This document shows, one piece after another, positions 17,536-25,712 of a stretch of 64,000 nt of DNA. The notes below the pieces were generated by a model. It saw only the letters and a list, made by a program, of their open reading frames with translations, was not told the DNA's origin and did no database searches. Made by a program: the position numbers and the translations under genes. Origin of the DNA: Gammaproteobacteria bacterium (lineage in GTDB: Bacteria; Pseudomonadota; Gammaproteobacteria; Nevskiales; Nevskiaceae). The stretch covers positions 1-64,000 of the forward strand of contig JAPLSB010000018.1 of NCBI GenBank assembly GCA_026398875.1, read 5' to 3'. The stretch's first letter is position 1. Every line of letters starts with the position of its first letter.

Positions 17536-17908
17536 TCTTTGGCGACACCGGCGGGATCTTCATGTTGCCGGCGCCGACCGGCTCGGTGCCGGGCGGCCCG
17601 AACACGGTGGTGACGATCTTGCCGTTGCTCATCCTGACGAACAGCTTGTAGGCCAGATTCAGGCTGGTTGCGCTGAGGATGCTGAGCGACAGCGTCTTGT
17701 TGGCGTTGGACAGCGTCGGCGTGGAGCAGGTGCCGGCCGGCGGAACGCTGTCCGGATGCCAGGCAAACGGCTGGCCGGTGTCGAAGCTGCCGGCAATCGC
17801 TGGATCTAGCGTCCAAACCAGCGTGGTCCCGGTGGTCGAGTCGGCCGCCAGCGGCGCCACCACCAGATTGCCGGCGGGTTTGGTGACCGCGATATTGACG
17901 TTCGGCAT
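17522..17908 (-). CDS. Hypothetical protein
   Basis: A 128-residue protein from ATG 17906-17908 with GGGGA upstream. It is rich in Thr, Ser, Pro and Val (VTKPAGNLVVAPLAADSTTGTTLVW) with regular beta-like alternation and no membrane segment or signal peptide, which suggests a beta-sandwich fold. I recognise no family. Its end overlaps the convergent yhiN gene by 14 bp. It precedes no obvious partner; the TIR-TPR gene upstream reads in the same direction with a 67-bp gap, so they may share a transcript. Confidence 0.6.
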   Translation of the reverse strand: MPNVNIAVTKPAGNLVVAPLAADSTTGTTLVWTLDPAIAGSFDTGQPFAWHPDSVPPAGTCSTPTLSNANKTLSLSILSATSLNLAYKLFVRMSNGKIVTTVFGPPGTEPVGAGNMKIPPVSPKIRNR

Positions 17909-17975
17909 GTCGGTTGTCCCCGAGTGATTCGATCAAAGGTCGCCAGCGCGAATGGCGTCAGCGGATCGAACCAGC

Positions 17976-20168
17976 CTAGTCCAGCGGCGGCAGGCCAACC
18001 GTGATTCGCGTCAACAACGACCGGTCGACGGCAAACGGCAGCCCCGCCGCACGAAGCATGGCGACCAAATCTGGCTGCGCGAATCCGCCTTCGCGCAGCA
18101 GATCGGCGACCTTCCGAGCCTCGTCGCGACGCGCCAGCAGCAACAGCGCCTCCAGCCGAAGCGCCAGCAGTGTCGGGGTGCGGGTTTCGGGCGCATGGCG
18201 GTCGAGCAGTGCCAGCGCAGCGCCGGCATCGCGGTGGGCCTGATCGGCCTGATCGCGGGCCGTGGCGAACGTCGCCGCCAGCAGCACGTGGCTGGCGACC
18301 AGTTGCAGCGCATCGACATCCAGCGTGTCACGCGCCAACAGTTCGTCCCGCGCCGCTGCCAGCGTCGCAAGCTGGTGCTGCGCTTCATCCCACCTGCCGA
18401 CGGTCGCCAGCAGGCGTACCCGTTCCAGATTGATCGCCTGAACTTGCTCGGCGCCCAGAACTTCGTCGCGCTCGCTGACCTTCATGGCCGCGATCATCGA
18501 ACCGGCCTGATCGGCGTGGATCAGTGCCGCCTCAGGATCACCCTTGATGCGCAGCGCGACGGCGAGATCGAACATGCTCGACGCTTGCGAACCGACGTTC
18601 GCCGGGCTCGAAGGATCGTGCAGGCGCACCTGTTCGAAGAGCTGCACGGCCCGTTGCAGACGCTCGATGGCGGGGACAACGGCACCCGCGTGGATCAGTG
18701 TGCGGCCCAGGATCTGCAGGCTGATCGCGCGATTGCCGCGTGCCAGATAGTCGGCCGCGTCTGCTGCAGCGATGTCGCGCTTCAGCGCGTCGTTGCGGCC
18801 ATAGGCGGCCAGCGCCTCGACCAGATCGCCGCGCAGGAACGCCAGCTTGCCAAGGTTGTCCAGGGCGTCACCGAGTTCGGCCTGCCACTGGCGGTTGCCG
18901 GGCTCGCCGGCCACCAGCTGCTGGCAGATGCCCAGCGCCTGCTCGTAGGCGGTTTCGGCAGCCGCCAGATCACCGCGCCGCTCATGAACGTGGCCGATGT
19001 TGCCGATCAGCCACGACAACCTCAGCTGTACGCCGGTATCGGCCGGGGCCAGCGTCGCGGCATGCTCGAGCGCCTTCATGCTGTTCTCGAAGCGGCGCAG
19101 CGCAGCGTCGAGATCGCTGCTATTCCAGTGCACGGTGCCGAGCCAGCTCAGTGTCTCCGCATGCTCGACCAGCCGCTCGACATTGTCCGGATGGCGCTCG
19201 ACCAGCTCAGCGGTCAGCAGCAGAGCGGCTTCGAACGATTCGATGGCGGTGGCCAGGCTGCCCTGGTTCCAGCGCACGCGGCCGATCTTGTTCAGCGTGC
19301 GCGAACGCTGGGCCAGCGCTTCGTCGGTCACGTCATCCGGCGGCAGCGACAGGAAGTACTGCATCGCCTGATCGTTGACCGATTCCATGATGTCCAGCCG
19401 CGACACCTCGTTGAGCTTGTCGCCGAGGTCGCCGAGCATGAAGTCGACCAGCGTCTCGGCCTGCTTCTGGCGGCGCTGCGCGGCCTCGCTGGCGATCGTG
19501 GCGCGCACCGCCAGAAAGCCCATGCCAACGGCCAGCAGCGTAGCGGCGACGGCTGCGCCGGTCATCCGCCGCACCCGGCGCTGCTGCTCGCGCTGCTTCA
19601 AGTCATCGAGGCCGATGCCGAGCAGGCCGGCGACCAGTTTCAGCAGTGCATCGGGCTTGCTGTCCTTGCCGGAACGCAGATCGGCGGCGATCGGCTCGGC
19701 CGGTTCCTCGCTCAGCTCGCCGTCCGGTCCGAGCCGTCGCCGCAGCGCCGGCGGAAAGCATTCCTCGTGCTCGCGGCCCGGGATGCCGCTAGCCCCCGGC
19801 TCGCCGGAAACGATCAGGCACAGCAGGCGATCGGCGCCGCCCAGACGCTTCCAAGTCAGGATCTCGGCGTTGACCCAGCGCGAGCGCGCAGCCTCCGGCG
19901 AGCAGATGGCGATCAGGAAATCGGACTCGTCCAGCGCCAGCTGCACCTTGGCGGCCAGATCGCTGCCGCTCGACAGCTCCTCGCGATCGCGGAACACCTT
20001 GCCGATACGCCGCCGGATCGGCCCATGGCCACCGGGCTGCCCGACCAGCCGCTTCGGCACGCGATAACGCTCCAGCGCCCGGTGCAGCCAGAGCGCCACG
20101 TCGTCGTTGCTGTGGCTGTAGCTCAGGAACGCGGCATAGCGCCGGGGTTCCTGCAAGGGCGCGCTCAT
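17976..20168 (-). CDS. TIR-domain protein with membrane segment and TPR repeats
   Basis: A 730-residue protein. Residues ~10-125 form a TIR domain (YAAFLSYSHSNDDVALWLHR at the start). The WxxxE pattern RWVNAEI places Glu102 where TIR NADases have the catalytic glutamate. A hydrophobic segment at about 203-221 (TGAAVAATLLAVGMGFLAV) follows an Arg-rich stretch and predicts one transmembrane helix. From about 260 to the end the sequence is a series of TPR-like helical pairs (for example GDLAAAETAYEQALGICQQL). In prokaryotes TIR domains act in defence NAD depletion or as protein scaffolds; TIR-TM-TPR proteins are known but poorly characterised. No second defence gene adjoins it. Confidence 0.87.
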   Translation of the reverse strand: MSAPLQEPRRYAAFLSYSHSNDDVALWLHRALERYRVPKRLVGQPGGHGPIRRRIGKVFRDREELSSGSDLAAKVQLALDESDFLIAICSPEAARSRWVNAEILTWKRLGGADRLLCLIVSGEPGASGIPGREHEECFPPALRRRLGPDGELSEEPAEPIAADLRSGKDSKPDALLKLVAGLLGIGLDDLKQREQQRRVRRMTGAAVAATLLAVGMGFLAVRATIASEAAQRRQKQAETLVDFMLGDLGDKLNEVSRLDIMESVNDQAMQYFLSLPPDDVTDEALAQRSRTLNKIGRVRWNQGSLATAIESFEAALLLTAELVERHPDNVERLVEHAETLSWLGTVHWNSSDLDAALRRFENSMKALEHAATLAPADTGVQLRLSWLIGNIGHVHERRGDLAAAETAYEQALGICQQLVAGEPGNRQWQAELGDALDNLGKLAFLRGDLVEALAAYGRNDALKRDIAAADAADYLARGNRAISLQILGRTLIHAGAVVPAIERLQRAVQLFEQVRLHDPSSPANVGSQASSMFDLAVALRIKGDPEAALIHADQAGSMIAAMKVSERDEVLGAEQVQAINLERVRLLATVGRWDEAQHQLATLAAARDELLARDTLDVDALQLVASHVLLAATFATARDQADQAHRDAGAALALLDRHAPETRTPTLLALRLEALLLLARRDEARKVADLLREGGFAQPDLVAMLRAAGLPFAVDRSLLTRITVGLPPLD

Positions 20169-20305
20169 GCGGGACGTTGCAAGGTCGATGCGAGTTGGAT
20201 CACGGCGAGGCCGAGACCGTAGAGAGTGAGGTCGGGGCTGTCAACGCTGGCCGGGTCCGTGCATCGCCCGTAAGCTTTCCACCCGTTGCCCGACTGCCAA
20301 ACCTC

Positions 20306-21193
20306 ATGAATCGCTGCCTGACCGACCTCTGCAACCTGCTTGATCTGGAAACCCTGGAGGTCAATCTGTTCCGCGGCCAGTCGCGCGATCTAGGCGGCAA
20401 GAGCGTGTTCGGCGGCCAGGTCATCAGCCAGGCGCTGGTCGCGGCCACGCGTACCGTCGTCGATGCGCAGTCGCCGCACTCGCTGCATGCCTACTTCCTG
20501 CGCCCGGGCGACATGGAAGCGCCGATCGTCTACGAGGTCGACCGGGTTCGCGATGGCCGCAGTTTCATCACCCGTCGCGTGCAGGCGATCCAGCATGGCC
20601 AGCCGATCCTGACGCTGATCGCCTCGTTCCAGCGCGCCGAAGACGGCTTCGAGCACCAGATGCCGATGCCACAAGTGCCGACGCCGGAACAGCTCGGCAA
20701 CCAGCACGCACAGCGGCTGCAATGGCTGGAAGACGAAGTTGCGCGCAACCCGGCGTTCCCGGAGCGCTTGCGCATCGCCTTCACGCGCGAGCAGGCCTTC
20801 GAGTTCCTGTGGGTCGACGCCACCGATCCGTTCCAGCCGCAGCCCGGTCCGATGCAGCAGGGCATCTGGTTCCGCGCTGCCGGCCAGTTGCCGGACGATC
20901 CGCTGCTGCATCGCTGCGTGCTGGCTTATGCCTCGGACTTCAACCTCGCCGCCACAGCGCTGCTGCCGCATGCACGCAGCTGGTTTTCCCCGGAGATGAT
21001 CGTCGCCTCGATCGACCACGCGCTGTGGTTCCATCGCGACATGCGCGTCGACGACTGGCTGTTCTATTCGATGGACACGCCGACCGCGCAGTCGGTCCGC
21101 GGCATGACCCGCGGCCTGATCTATGACCGTCAGGGCCGCCTCGTTGCCAGCGCCGCGCAGGAATGCCTGATGCGGCCCGTCAGGCCGAACTGA
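20306..21193 (+). CDS. tesB: Acyl-CoA thioesterase II
   Basis: Hydrolyses medium and long-chain acyl-CoA to free fatty acid and CoA in the cytosol. The 295-residue protein starts at ATG 20306-20308 (MNRCLTDLCNLLDLETLEVN), matching the family start. It contains the double hot-dog fold: GGKSVFGGQVISQALVAA and HSLHAYFLRPGD in the first half, and LAYASDFNLAATALLPH, IDHALWFHR and YSMDTPTAQSVRG in the second. The catalytic Asp/Thr/Gln type residues lie in those last segments. An in-frame extension upstream has no similarity. It is divergent from the TIR gene and followed by the acpH-like gene. Confidence 0.95.
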   Translation: MNRCLTDLCNLLDLETLEVNLFRGQSRDLGGKSVFGGQVISQALVAATRTVVDAQSPHSLHAYFLRPGDMEAPIVYEVDRVRDGRSFITRRVQAIQHGQPILTLIASFQRAEDGFEHQMPMPQVPTPEQLGNQHAQRLQWLEDEVARNPAFPERLRIAFTREQAFEFLWVDATDPFQPQPGPMQQGIWFRAAGQLPDDPLLHRCVLAYASDFNLAATALLPHARSWFSPEMIVASIDHALWFHRDMRVDDWLFYSMDTPTAQSVRGMTRGLIYDRQGRLVASAAQECLMRPVRPN

Positions 21194-21224
21194 GCGCCGG
21201 CCGCGCTCGCGCCGGGGAAGTGCA

Positions 21225-21812
21225 CTGAACTTCCTCGCGCATCTGTGGCTGACCGAACGCGCCGGCCTGCCGCTGGTCGGTGCCGTGCTCGGCGATGTCG
21301 TCCGTGGCCGGCTCGACGGCCGTCTGCCGCCAGCGCTCGAAGCCTCGATCCGCTTTCATCGACAGATCGACGTCGCCACCGACGCGCATCCGATCAGCCT
21401 CGCTGCCCGCGCCCGCTTTGCAAACGGCGCGCGGCGCTGGGCCGGCATCGTGCTCGATGTCGTCCACGACCATGCGCTGGCCGTTGACTGGCCCGGCCCC
21501 GAGCCGCTGGAAGCGTTTGCTCGTCGCGCCGCGCAGGCCGTCGCCGATCACGGCGCCTGGCAGCTGGCCGCCGGGCGCGCGGCACCGGATGCCGGACGCT
21601 TCAGCGAGCTGCTGCTGTCCTACCGCGATGCCTCGGGCATCGACCGAGCCCTGCAGCGGATCGCGTCACGGCTCCGGAATCCCGATGCGCTGCTCCGCCA
21701 TGCAGGCGACTGGCGAGCGCATCTGCCGACCGTTGCCGATGACAGCCCGGCGCTGCTGGCTGCGCTGGCAGCGCTGGCCGATCAGGCGCGGCTGCCGGTG
21801 CTGCGCGACTAG
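21225..21812 (+). CDS. acpH: ACP phosphodiesterase-like protein (DUF479)
   Basis: AcpH removes the 4'-phosphopantetheine arm from acyl carrier protein. The protein reads NFLAHLWLTERAGLPLVGAV then LGDVVRGR, FHRQIDVATDAHP and VLDVVHDHAL, the conserved His/Asp pattern of the family. The only start that keeps the conserved NFLAHLWL beginning is CTG at 21225-21227, with GGGGAAG four bases upstream; the first ATG/GTG starts are about 60 bp or more into the domain. With CTG the length is 195 residues. It lies 31 bp after tesB. It overlaps a convergent gene by four bases. Confidence 0.82.
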   Translation: MNFLAHLWLTERAGLPLVGAVLGDVVRGRLDGRLPPALEASIRFHRQIDVATDAHPISLAARARFANGARRWAGIVLDVVHDHALAVDWPGPEPLEAFARRAAQAVADHGAWQLAAGRAAPDAGRFSELLLSYRDASGIDRALQRIASRLRNPDALLRHAGDWRAHLPTVADDSPALLAALAALADQARLPVLRD

Positions 21813-22144
21813 CGGCGGTCGCCGACCAGCATCGCCCGGACATCGCCCCGGGTCTGCACGCTGAGCACCAGCAGATACAGCAGCAGGAACGCCGAGCCGC
21901 CGAACTGCGCAAGCAGCGCCAGCAGCAGGCCGCTGGCCGAGAACTGGTTGCGCCACGCCACCCACAGCGCCGACAGCGCCAGCAGGATCGTGAAATCGAA
22001 ATTGAACTGACCCGGCCAGCCGATGGCCGCGATGTCGCCGAAGAACACCGTCAGCAGGTCAGGGCCATGGTTCTGGATCACGACGGCGGTGTAGCCCATC
22101 AGGCCCAGCCAGGCGGCGACGAGGAACAGGCGGAAGAGGGTCAT
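21809..22144 (-). CDS. Small integral membrane protein of unknown function
   Basis: A 111-residue protein from ATG 22142-22144 (MTLFRLFLVAAWLGLMGYTA). Three hydrophobic segments are visible, at about 4-24, 44-66 and 72-95, and it ends with a charged tail RGDVRAMLVGDRR. An upstream in-frame ATG adds 12 residues with no membrane character. I do not recognise a family beyond a membrane protein. It is convergent with acpH, with overlapping stop codons. Confidence 0.7.
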   Translation of the reverse strand: MTLFRLFLVAAWLGLMGYTAVVIQNHGPDLLTVFFGDIAAIGWPGQFNFDFTILLALSALWVAWRNQFSASGLLLALLAQFGGSAFLLLYLLVLSVQTRGDVRAMLVGDRR

Positions 22145-22264
22145 GGTGCGGCGGGCTCCAGTCAGGTTCAGGTGCTGCAAGGCTGACCGCGCGCGGCACC
22201 GGCCGCAATGACCTTCAAGGTAATGGCCCGGCCGTGCAGGCCTGCGCGCAGCCGACGCCTGTGT

Positions 22265-23170
22265 TCAGCCGCCTGCGGCCTCGGCCAGCAGTTCGCCGAT
22301 GCGCTGATCCTTCTCGGCCCACATGTCGCCGATCCAGGTCTGGAAGGTCTTGCGGAACTGCTTGTCGCTCTCGTATTCGCCGACATACATCGCATGCGGC
22401 ACGGTGATCTGCCGCACCTCGACGATCACCTCCGGCACCCGTCCGCACATGAAGTCCCAGAAGCCCTTGGCGCCACCGGGGTAGACGATGGTGACGTCGA
22501 GCAGCGAGTTGACGTTCTCGCCAAGCGCCCGCAATGCCAGCGCGAAGCCGCCGGACTTCGGCTTCAGCAGATGCGTGTACGGCGAGCGGGTATCGGCATG
22601 CTTGACCCGCGTGAAGCGGGTGCCTTCAAGAAAGTTGAGGATCGTGACCGGGATGTGCTGGTAGCGGGCGCACACCTTTTTCGTGGTTTCGAAATCCTTG
22701 CCGCGCATCTCCGGATGCTTGGCGAGGTACTTCGACGAGTAGCGCTTCATGAACGGGTAATCGAGCGCCCACCAGCACAGCCCCAGCACCGGCACCCAGA
22801 TCAGTTCCTGCTTGATGAAGAACTTGAAGAACGGCGCGCGCCGATCGAAGGCCTTCATCAGCACGTAGATGTCGTTCCAGCTCTGATGATTGGAGCTGAC
22901 CAGGTACTGGCCTTTCATGTTCAGCCGGTCGACGCCGCGGATCGTCCACTTGGTCGGCAGCAGCGTGTCACCGAGCACGGTGTTGACGGCCGCCCAGTAC
23001 TGGCCGCAGGCCGCCGACGCACGTGAAAACAGGTCGCGCAGCGCACGGACCGGCGAGATCAGCTTGAACACCGCGAAAATCAGCAGCGGTGTCGCCCAGA
23101 ACAGCGTGTTGATGATCAGCAGCAACATCATCACCAGACCGCTCAACGGGCCGGGCAGATAGCGCAGCAT
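22265..23170 (-). CDS. Acyltransferase, PlsC/YihG type
   Basis: Membrane-bound 1-acylglycerol-3-phosphate acyltransferase-like enzyme; it transfers a fatty acyl group to a lysophospholipid or related acceptor. The 301-residue protein has an N-terminal membrane segment (VMMLLLIINTLFWATPLLIFAVF), the catalytic HX4D motif NHQSWND (His95, Asp100) and the phosphate-binding motif FLEGTRF. These are close to the YihG group. It has a good ribosome-binding site (GAGGA). It is the last of three minus-strand genes (GMC oxidoreductase, PrcB-like lipoprotein, this gene) with short gaps, probably an operon. Confidence 0.9.
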   Translation of the reverse strand: MLRYLPGPLSGLVMMLLLIINTLFWATPLLIFAVFKLISPVRALRDLFSRASAACGQYWAAVNTVLGDTLLPTKWTIRGVDRLNMKGQYLVSSNHQSWNDIYVLMKAFDRRAPFFKFFIKQELIWVPVLGLCWWALDYPFMKRYSSKYLAKHPEMRGKDFETTKKVCARYQHIPVTILNFLEGTRFTRVKHADTRSPYTHLLKPKSGGFALALRALGENVNSLLDVTIVYPGGAKGFWDFMCGRVPEVIVEVRQITVPHAMYVGEYESDKQFRKTFQTWIGDMWAEKDQRIGELLAEAAGG

Positions 23171-23199
23171 CTAGGCATTCCTCTTGATATTCGGGGTGG

Positions 23200-23724
23200 T
23201 CACGAAGCGGCCGCCTGGCTCATGGCTCGCCGCCGACCCGACGGATCGATGACCACGATGCGGCGGTAGGCACCGGCCGGCAGCGCCACCAGCACGCAGG
23301 GGCTGGTCGGTGCGCCGCTGGACGTGTCGTCAGTTTTCGGGCCGAGGAAGCTGGCGACCAGGGTCAGCGTGGCATAACCCACCTTGGCGCGACGGCTGAC
23401 CGCCAAGCCGTAGCCGGCGCTCGGGCGCGTCCCGTGGTCAACCACGGCAAACGGCCCCGGCGGCAGCGCGCCGGGGCCGATCAGATCGATTCCGCGCGCC
23501 TGCTGCCAGTCGCGCAGGGCCTGCTCGTCGGCCAGCAGCTGTACCGCTGCGTCGGTGCCGGTGGCGGCACAGGCGCTCAGCTGGCGGATTTCACGGACTT
23601 CGACCTCATCCCCTGCCGCATCGAACGGCACCCGCGCGGTTCCCGGCACGCCGCTGCAGGCTGCAAGCCACGCGCAGCCCAGCAGTGACGCGACCTTGAA
23701 CGGCGGGATCGGGATGAAACGCAT
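23200..23724 (-). CDS. Lipoprotein with PrcB-like domain
   Basis: A 174-residue protein with a signal peptide ending in a lipobox (WLAAC, Cys23), so it is probably attached to a periplasmic membrane face. The body contains FAVVDHGTRPSAGYGLAVSR, the GxKPSGGYxV-type motif of the PrcB C-terminal domain, and ends PCVLVALPAGAYRRIVVID, also typical of it. PrcB domains are linked to surface protease complexes in other bacteria, but no protease is near here, so the role is open. It starts 6 bp after the GMC oxidoreductase gene. Confidence 0.75.
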   Translation of the reverse strand: MRFIPIPPFKVASLLGCAWLAACSGVPGTARVPFDAAGDEVEVREIRQLSACAATGTDAAVQLLADEQALRDWQQARGIDLIGPGALPPGPFAVVDHGTRPSAGYGLAVSRRAKVGYATLTLVASFLGPKTDDTSSGAPTSPCVLVALPAGAYRRIVVIDPSGRRRAMSQAAAS

Positions 23725-23730
23725 GCCACC

Positions 23731-25422
23731 TCATTTGCCGGCGAATGCCTCGGCGGGCGCCGCGACGGGAACGTAGTTTGGCACGCTGGCTTCCAGCGCC
23801 GCATCCTGCAGGATCAGATCGGCGGCCCGCTCGGCGATCATCGTCGTCGGCGCGTTGGTGTTGCCGCCAATCAGTGTCGGCATGATCGAGGCATCGACCA
23901 CTCGCAGACGTTCGATACCGTGCACGCGCAGCCGCGAATCGACGACCGCGGCCGCATCGCGGCCCATCTTGCAGGTGCCGACCGGGTGATAGACCGTTTC
24001 GGCCTTGGCGCGGATGTAGGCGCGGATCTGCTCATCGCTCTGCACGGCGATGCCGGGCTCCAGTTCATCGACCGCGTGCTTCGCCATGGCCGGCTGGTTC
24101 AGCACTTCGCGAGCCTTGCGGAAGCCGTTGACCAGCGCGTCCATGTCGCGCTCGGTCGCCAGGTAGTTCGCTTCGATCAGCGGTGGCGACTTCGGGTCGG
24201 CGTCACGCAGACGAATCCGGCCACGGCTTTCCGGGCGCAGGAAGCAGGTCATCAGCGTGTACGCGTAGTGCTTGAACAGCGGCGCCAGCTTCTGGCCGTG
24301 ATGGGCATAGACGAACGGCACCAGATGCCACTGCAGATCCGGAATCGACTGGCGGTCATCGCTCTTGATGAAGCCGCCGGCCTGCGCGAAGTTCGACGTC
24401 AGTTCGCCGCGCTTGCCGAACAGGTAACGCAGCAGGTTGACCGCCGACTTCAGCAGGCCCAGCGGCCGCAGGCTGATCGAGTGGCGAGTCTTCTCGCGCA
24501 TCGTGATGTGGATGTCGAGGTGGTCCTGCAGGTTCTCGCCGACGCCGGGCAATTCGTGCACCTGCGGAATCGCATGACGCGCCAGTTCCGCCTTGGGGCC
24601 AACGCCGGACAGCAGCAGCAGTTGCGGCGAGCCGAGCGCGCCAGCGCTCAGGATCACTTCACTGCGCGCCTTCAGGTCGTGGATGCGACCGTCCTTGACG
24701 TAGCGCAGGCCGACGGCCCGCTTGCCCTCGAACAGCACGCGGGCCGCGTGGGCGTCGGTGATGATCGTCAGGTTCGGGCGCGTCTTGGCGTCCGTCAGAT
24801 AGGCGCGCGCATTGCTGCAGCGCTCGCCGCCCTTCTGCATCGTGTGATACAGCCCGACGCCTTCCTGCTGCGCGCCGTTGAAGTCATCGGTCAGCGGATG
24901 GCCGGCCTGCTGGCCGGCCGCGATGAACGCATGCATCAGCGGGTTGACATGGCGCGGCTCGGCAACATTCAGCGGGCCATCGGTGCCGTGGAACGAGCGG
25001 CCGTCGTCGACCTTGTCGATCGCCTCGAAATGCTCCATGCGCCGGAAGTACGGCAGCACGTCCTTGTACGCCCAGCCGTCGTTGCCAAGGCTGGCCCAGT
25101 GGTCGTAATCCCATGCGTGACCGCGGATGTAGCACATGGCATTGATCGACGAGGAACCGCCGAGCGTGCGGCCGCGCGGCCAGAACATCGGCCGGTTGCC
25201 GCAGTTCGGCTCGGGCGCGGTCCAGAACTGCCAGTTCAGTACCTTCGAGCGGACCACCGGAATCAGCCCGGCCGGCATGTGGATGAACGGATTGCGATCG
25301 ACCGGCCCGGCCTCGACGAGGCACACCCGCCACTTGCCGCTGGCACTGAGTCGGTTGGCCAGCACGCAGCCAGCCGAGCCGCCGCCGGCGATCACGAAAT
25401 CAAAAGTCGTCTGGTTGCTCAT
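23731..25422 (-). CDS. GMC family oxidoreductase (choline/alcohol dehydrogenase-like)
   Basis: FAD enzyme oxidising an alcohol; choline dehydrogenase-like in sequence, but the true substrate is not evident. The 563-residue protein starts at ATG 25420-25422 (GGAGGG upstream), with FDFVIAGGGSAGCVLANRLS (GxGxxG), the GMC signature WPRGRTLGGSSSINAMCYIRG, a mid SAGALGSPQLLLLSGVGP and the C-terminal catalytic region YHPVGTCKMG...NTNAPTTMIAE. The catalytic His (YHPVGT) and Asn (GNTNAP) are present. A 47-codon frame that repeats the first codons of this gene overlaps its start (25419-25562). Confidence 0.94.
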   Translation of the reverse strand: MSNQTTFDFVIAGGGSAGCVLANRLSASGKWRVCLVEAGPVDRNPFIHMPAGLIPVVRSKVLNWQFWTAPEPNCGNRPMFWPRGRTLGGSSSINAMCYIRGHAWDYDHWASLGNDGWAYKDVLPYFRRMEHFEAIDKVDDGRSFHGTDGPLNVAEPRHVNPLMHAFIAAGQQAGHPLTDDFNGAQQEGVGLYHTMQKGGERCSNARAYLTDAKTRPNLTIITDAHAARVLFEGKRAVGLRYVKDGRIHDLKARSEVILSAGALGSPQLLLLSGVGPKAELARHAIPQVHELPGVGENLQDHLDIHITMREKTRHSISLRPLGLLKSAVNLLRYLFGKRGELTSNFAQAGGFIKSDDRQSIPDLQWHLVPFVYAHHGQKLAPLFKHYAYTLMTCFLRPESRGRIRLRDADPKSPPLIEANYLATERDMDALVNGFRKAREVLNQPAMAKHAVDELEPGIAVQSDEQIRAYIRAKAETVYHPVGTCKMGRDAAAVVDSRLRVHGIERLRVVDASIMPTLIGGNTNAPTTMIAERAADLILQDAALEASVPNYVPVAAPAEAFAGK

Positions 25423-25562
25423 GCCACGCCCTCCACGATCGACTGCCGCTTGCCGGCGGCGTGCATCGCGCCGCACGGGGCGATCCCCAATGGGGCCCCT
25501 CGCCCAGCGAGCACCACGCGCCCGCCCGCAATCACGAAATCAAAAGTCTTTGTATCGTTCAT
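25419..25562 (-). CDS. 47-codon frame repeating the 5' end of the GMC oxidoreductase gene
   Basis: Starts at ATG 25560-25562 with GAGGA upstream and encodes MNDTKTFDFVIAGGR, then diverges (VVLAGRGAPLGIAPCG), ending in a TGA that overlaps the ATG of the GMC gene (ATGA). The GMC protein itself starts MSNQTTFDFVIAGGG. Eighteen identical bases (25531-25548 and 25392-25409) encode the shared part. It looks like a partial tandem duplication of the gene start. Whether it is translated, acts as a coupled leader, or is only a scar is not known. Confidence 0.45.
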   Translation of the reverse strand: MNDTKTFDFVIAGGRVVLAGRGAPLGIAPCGAMHAAGKRQSIVEGVA

Positions 25563-25712
25563 CCAGACGTCCTCGTCGAAGGCGCTGCCGCTCCATCGGA
25601 ACGAACCGTAATCGGTCGTTCCATACAGCGCAGTTTGCGAATTGGACGACCAGTCTATTAGCTGAAATTCCCGGCGTCACCCCGTGTAACGCCGATTTCC
25701 CGAGCGTCCAAG

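Noticed and set aside
17502..17936. 144-codon alternative frame overlapping the 17522-17908 gene
   Set aside because: Arg/Gln/His-rich shadow; the alternative frame has better codon character and a ribosome-binding site.
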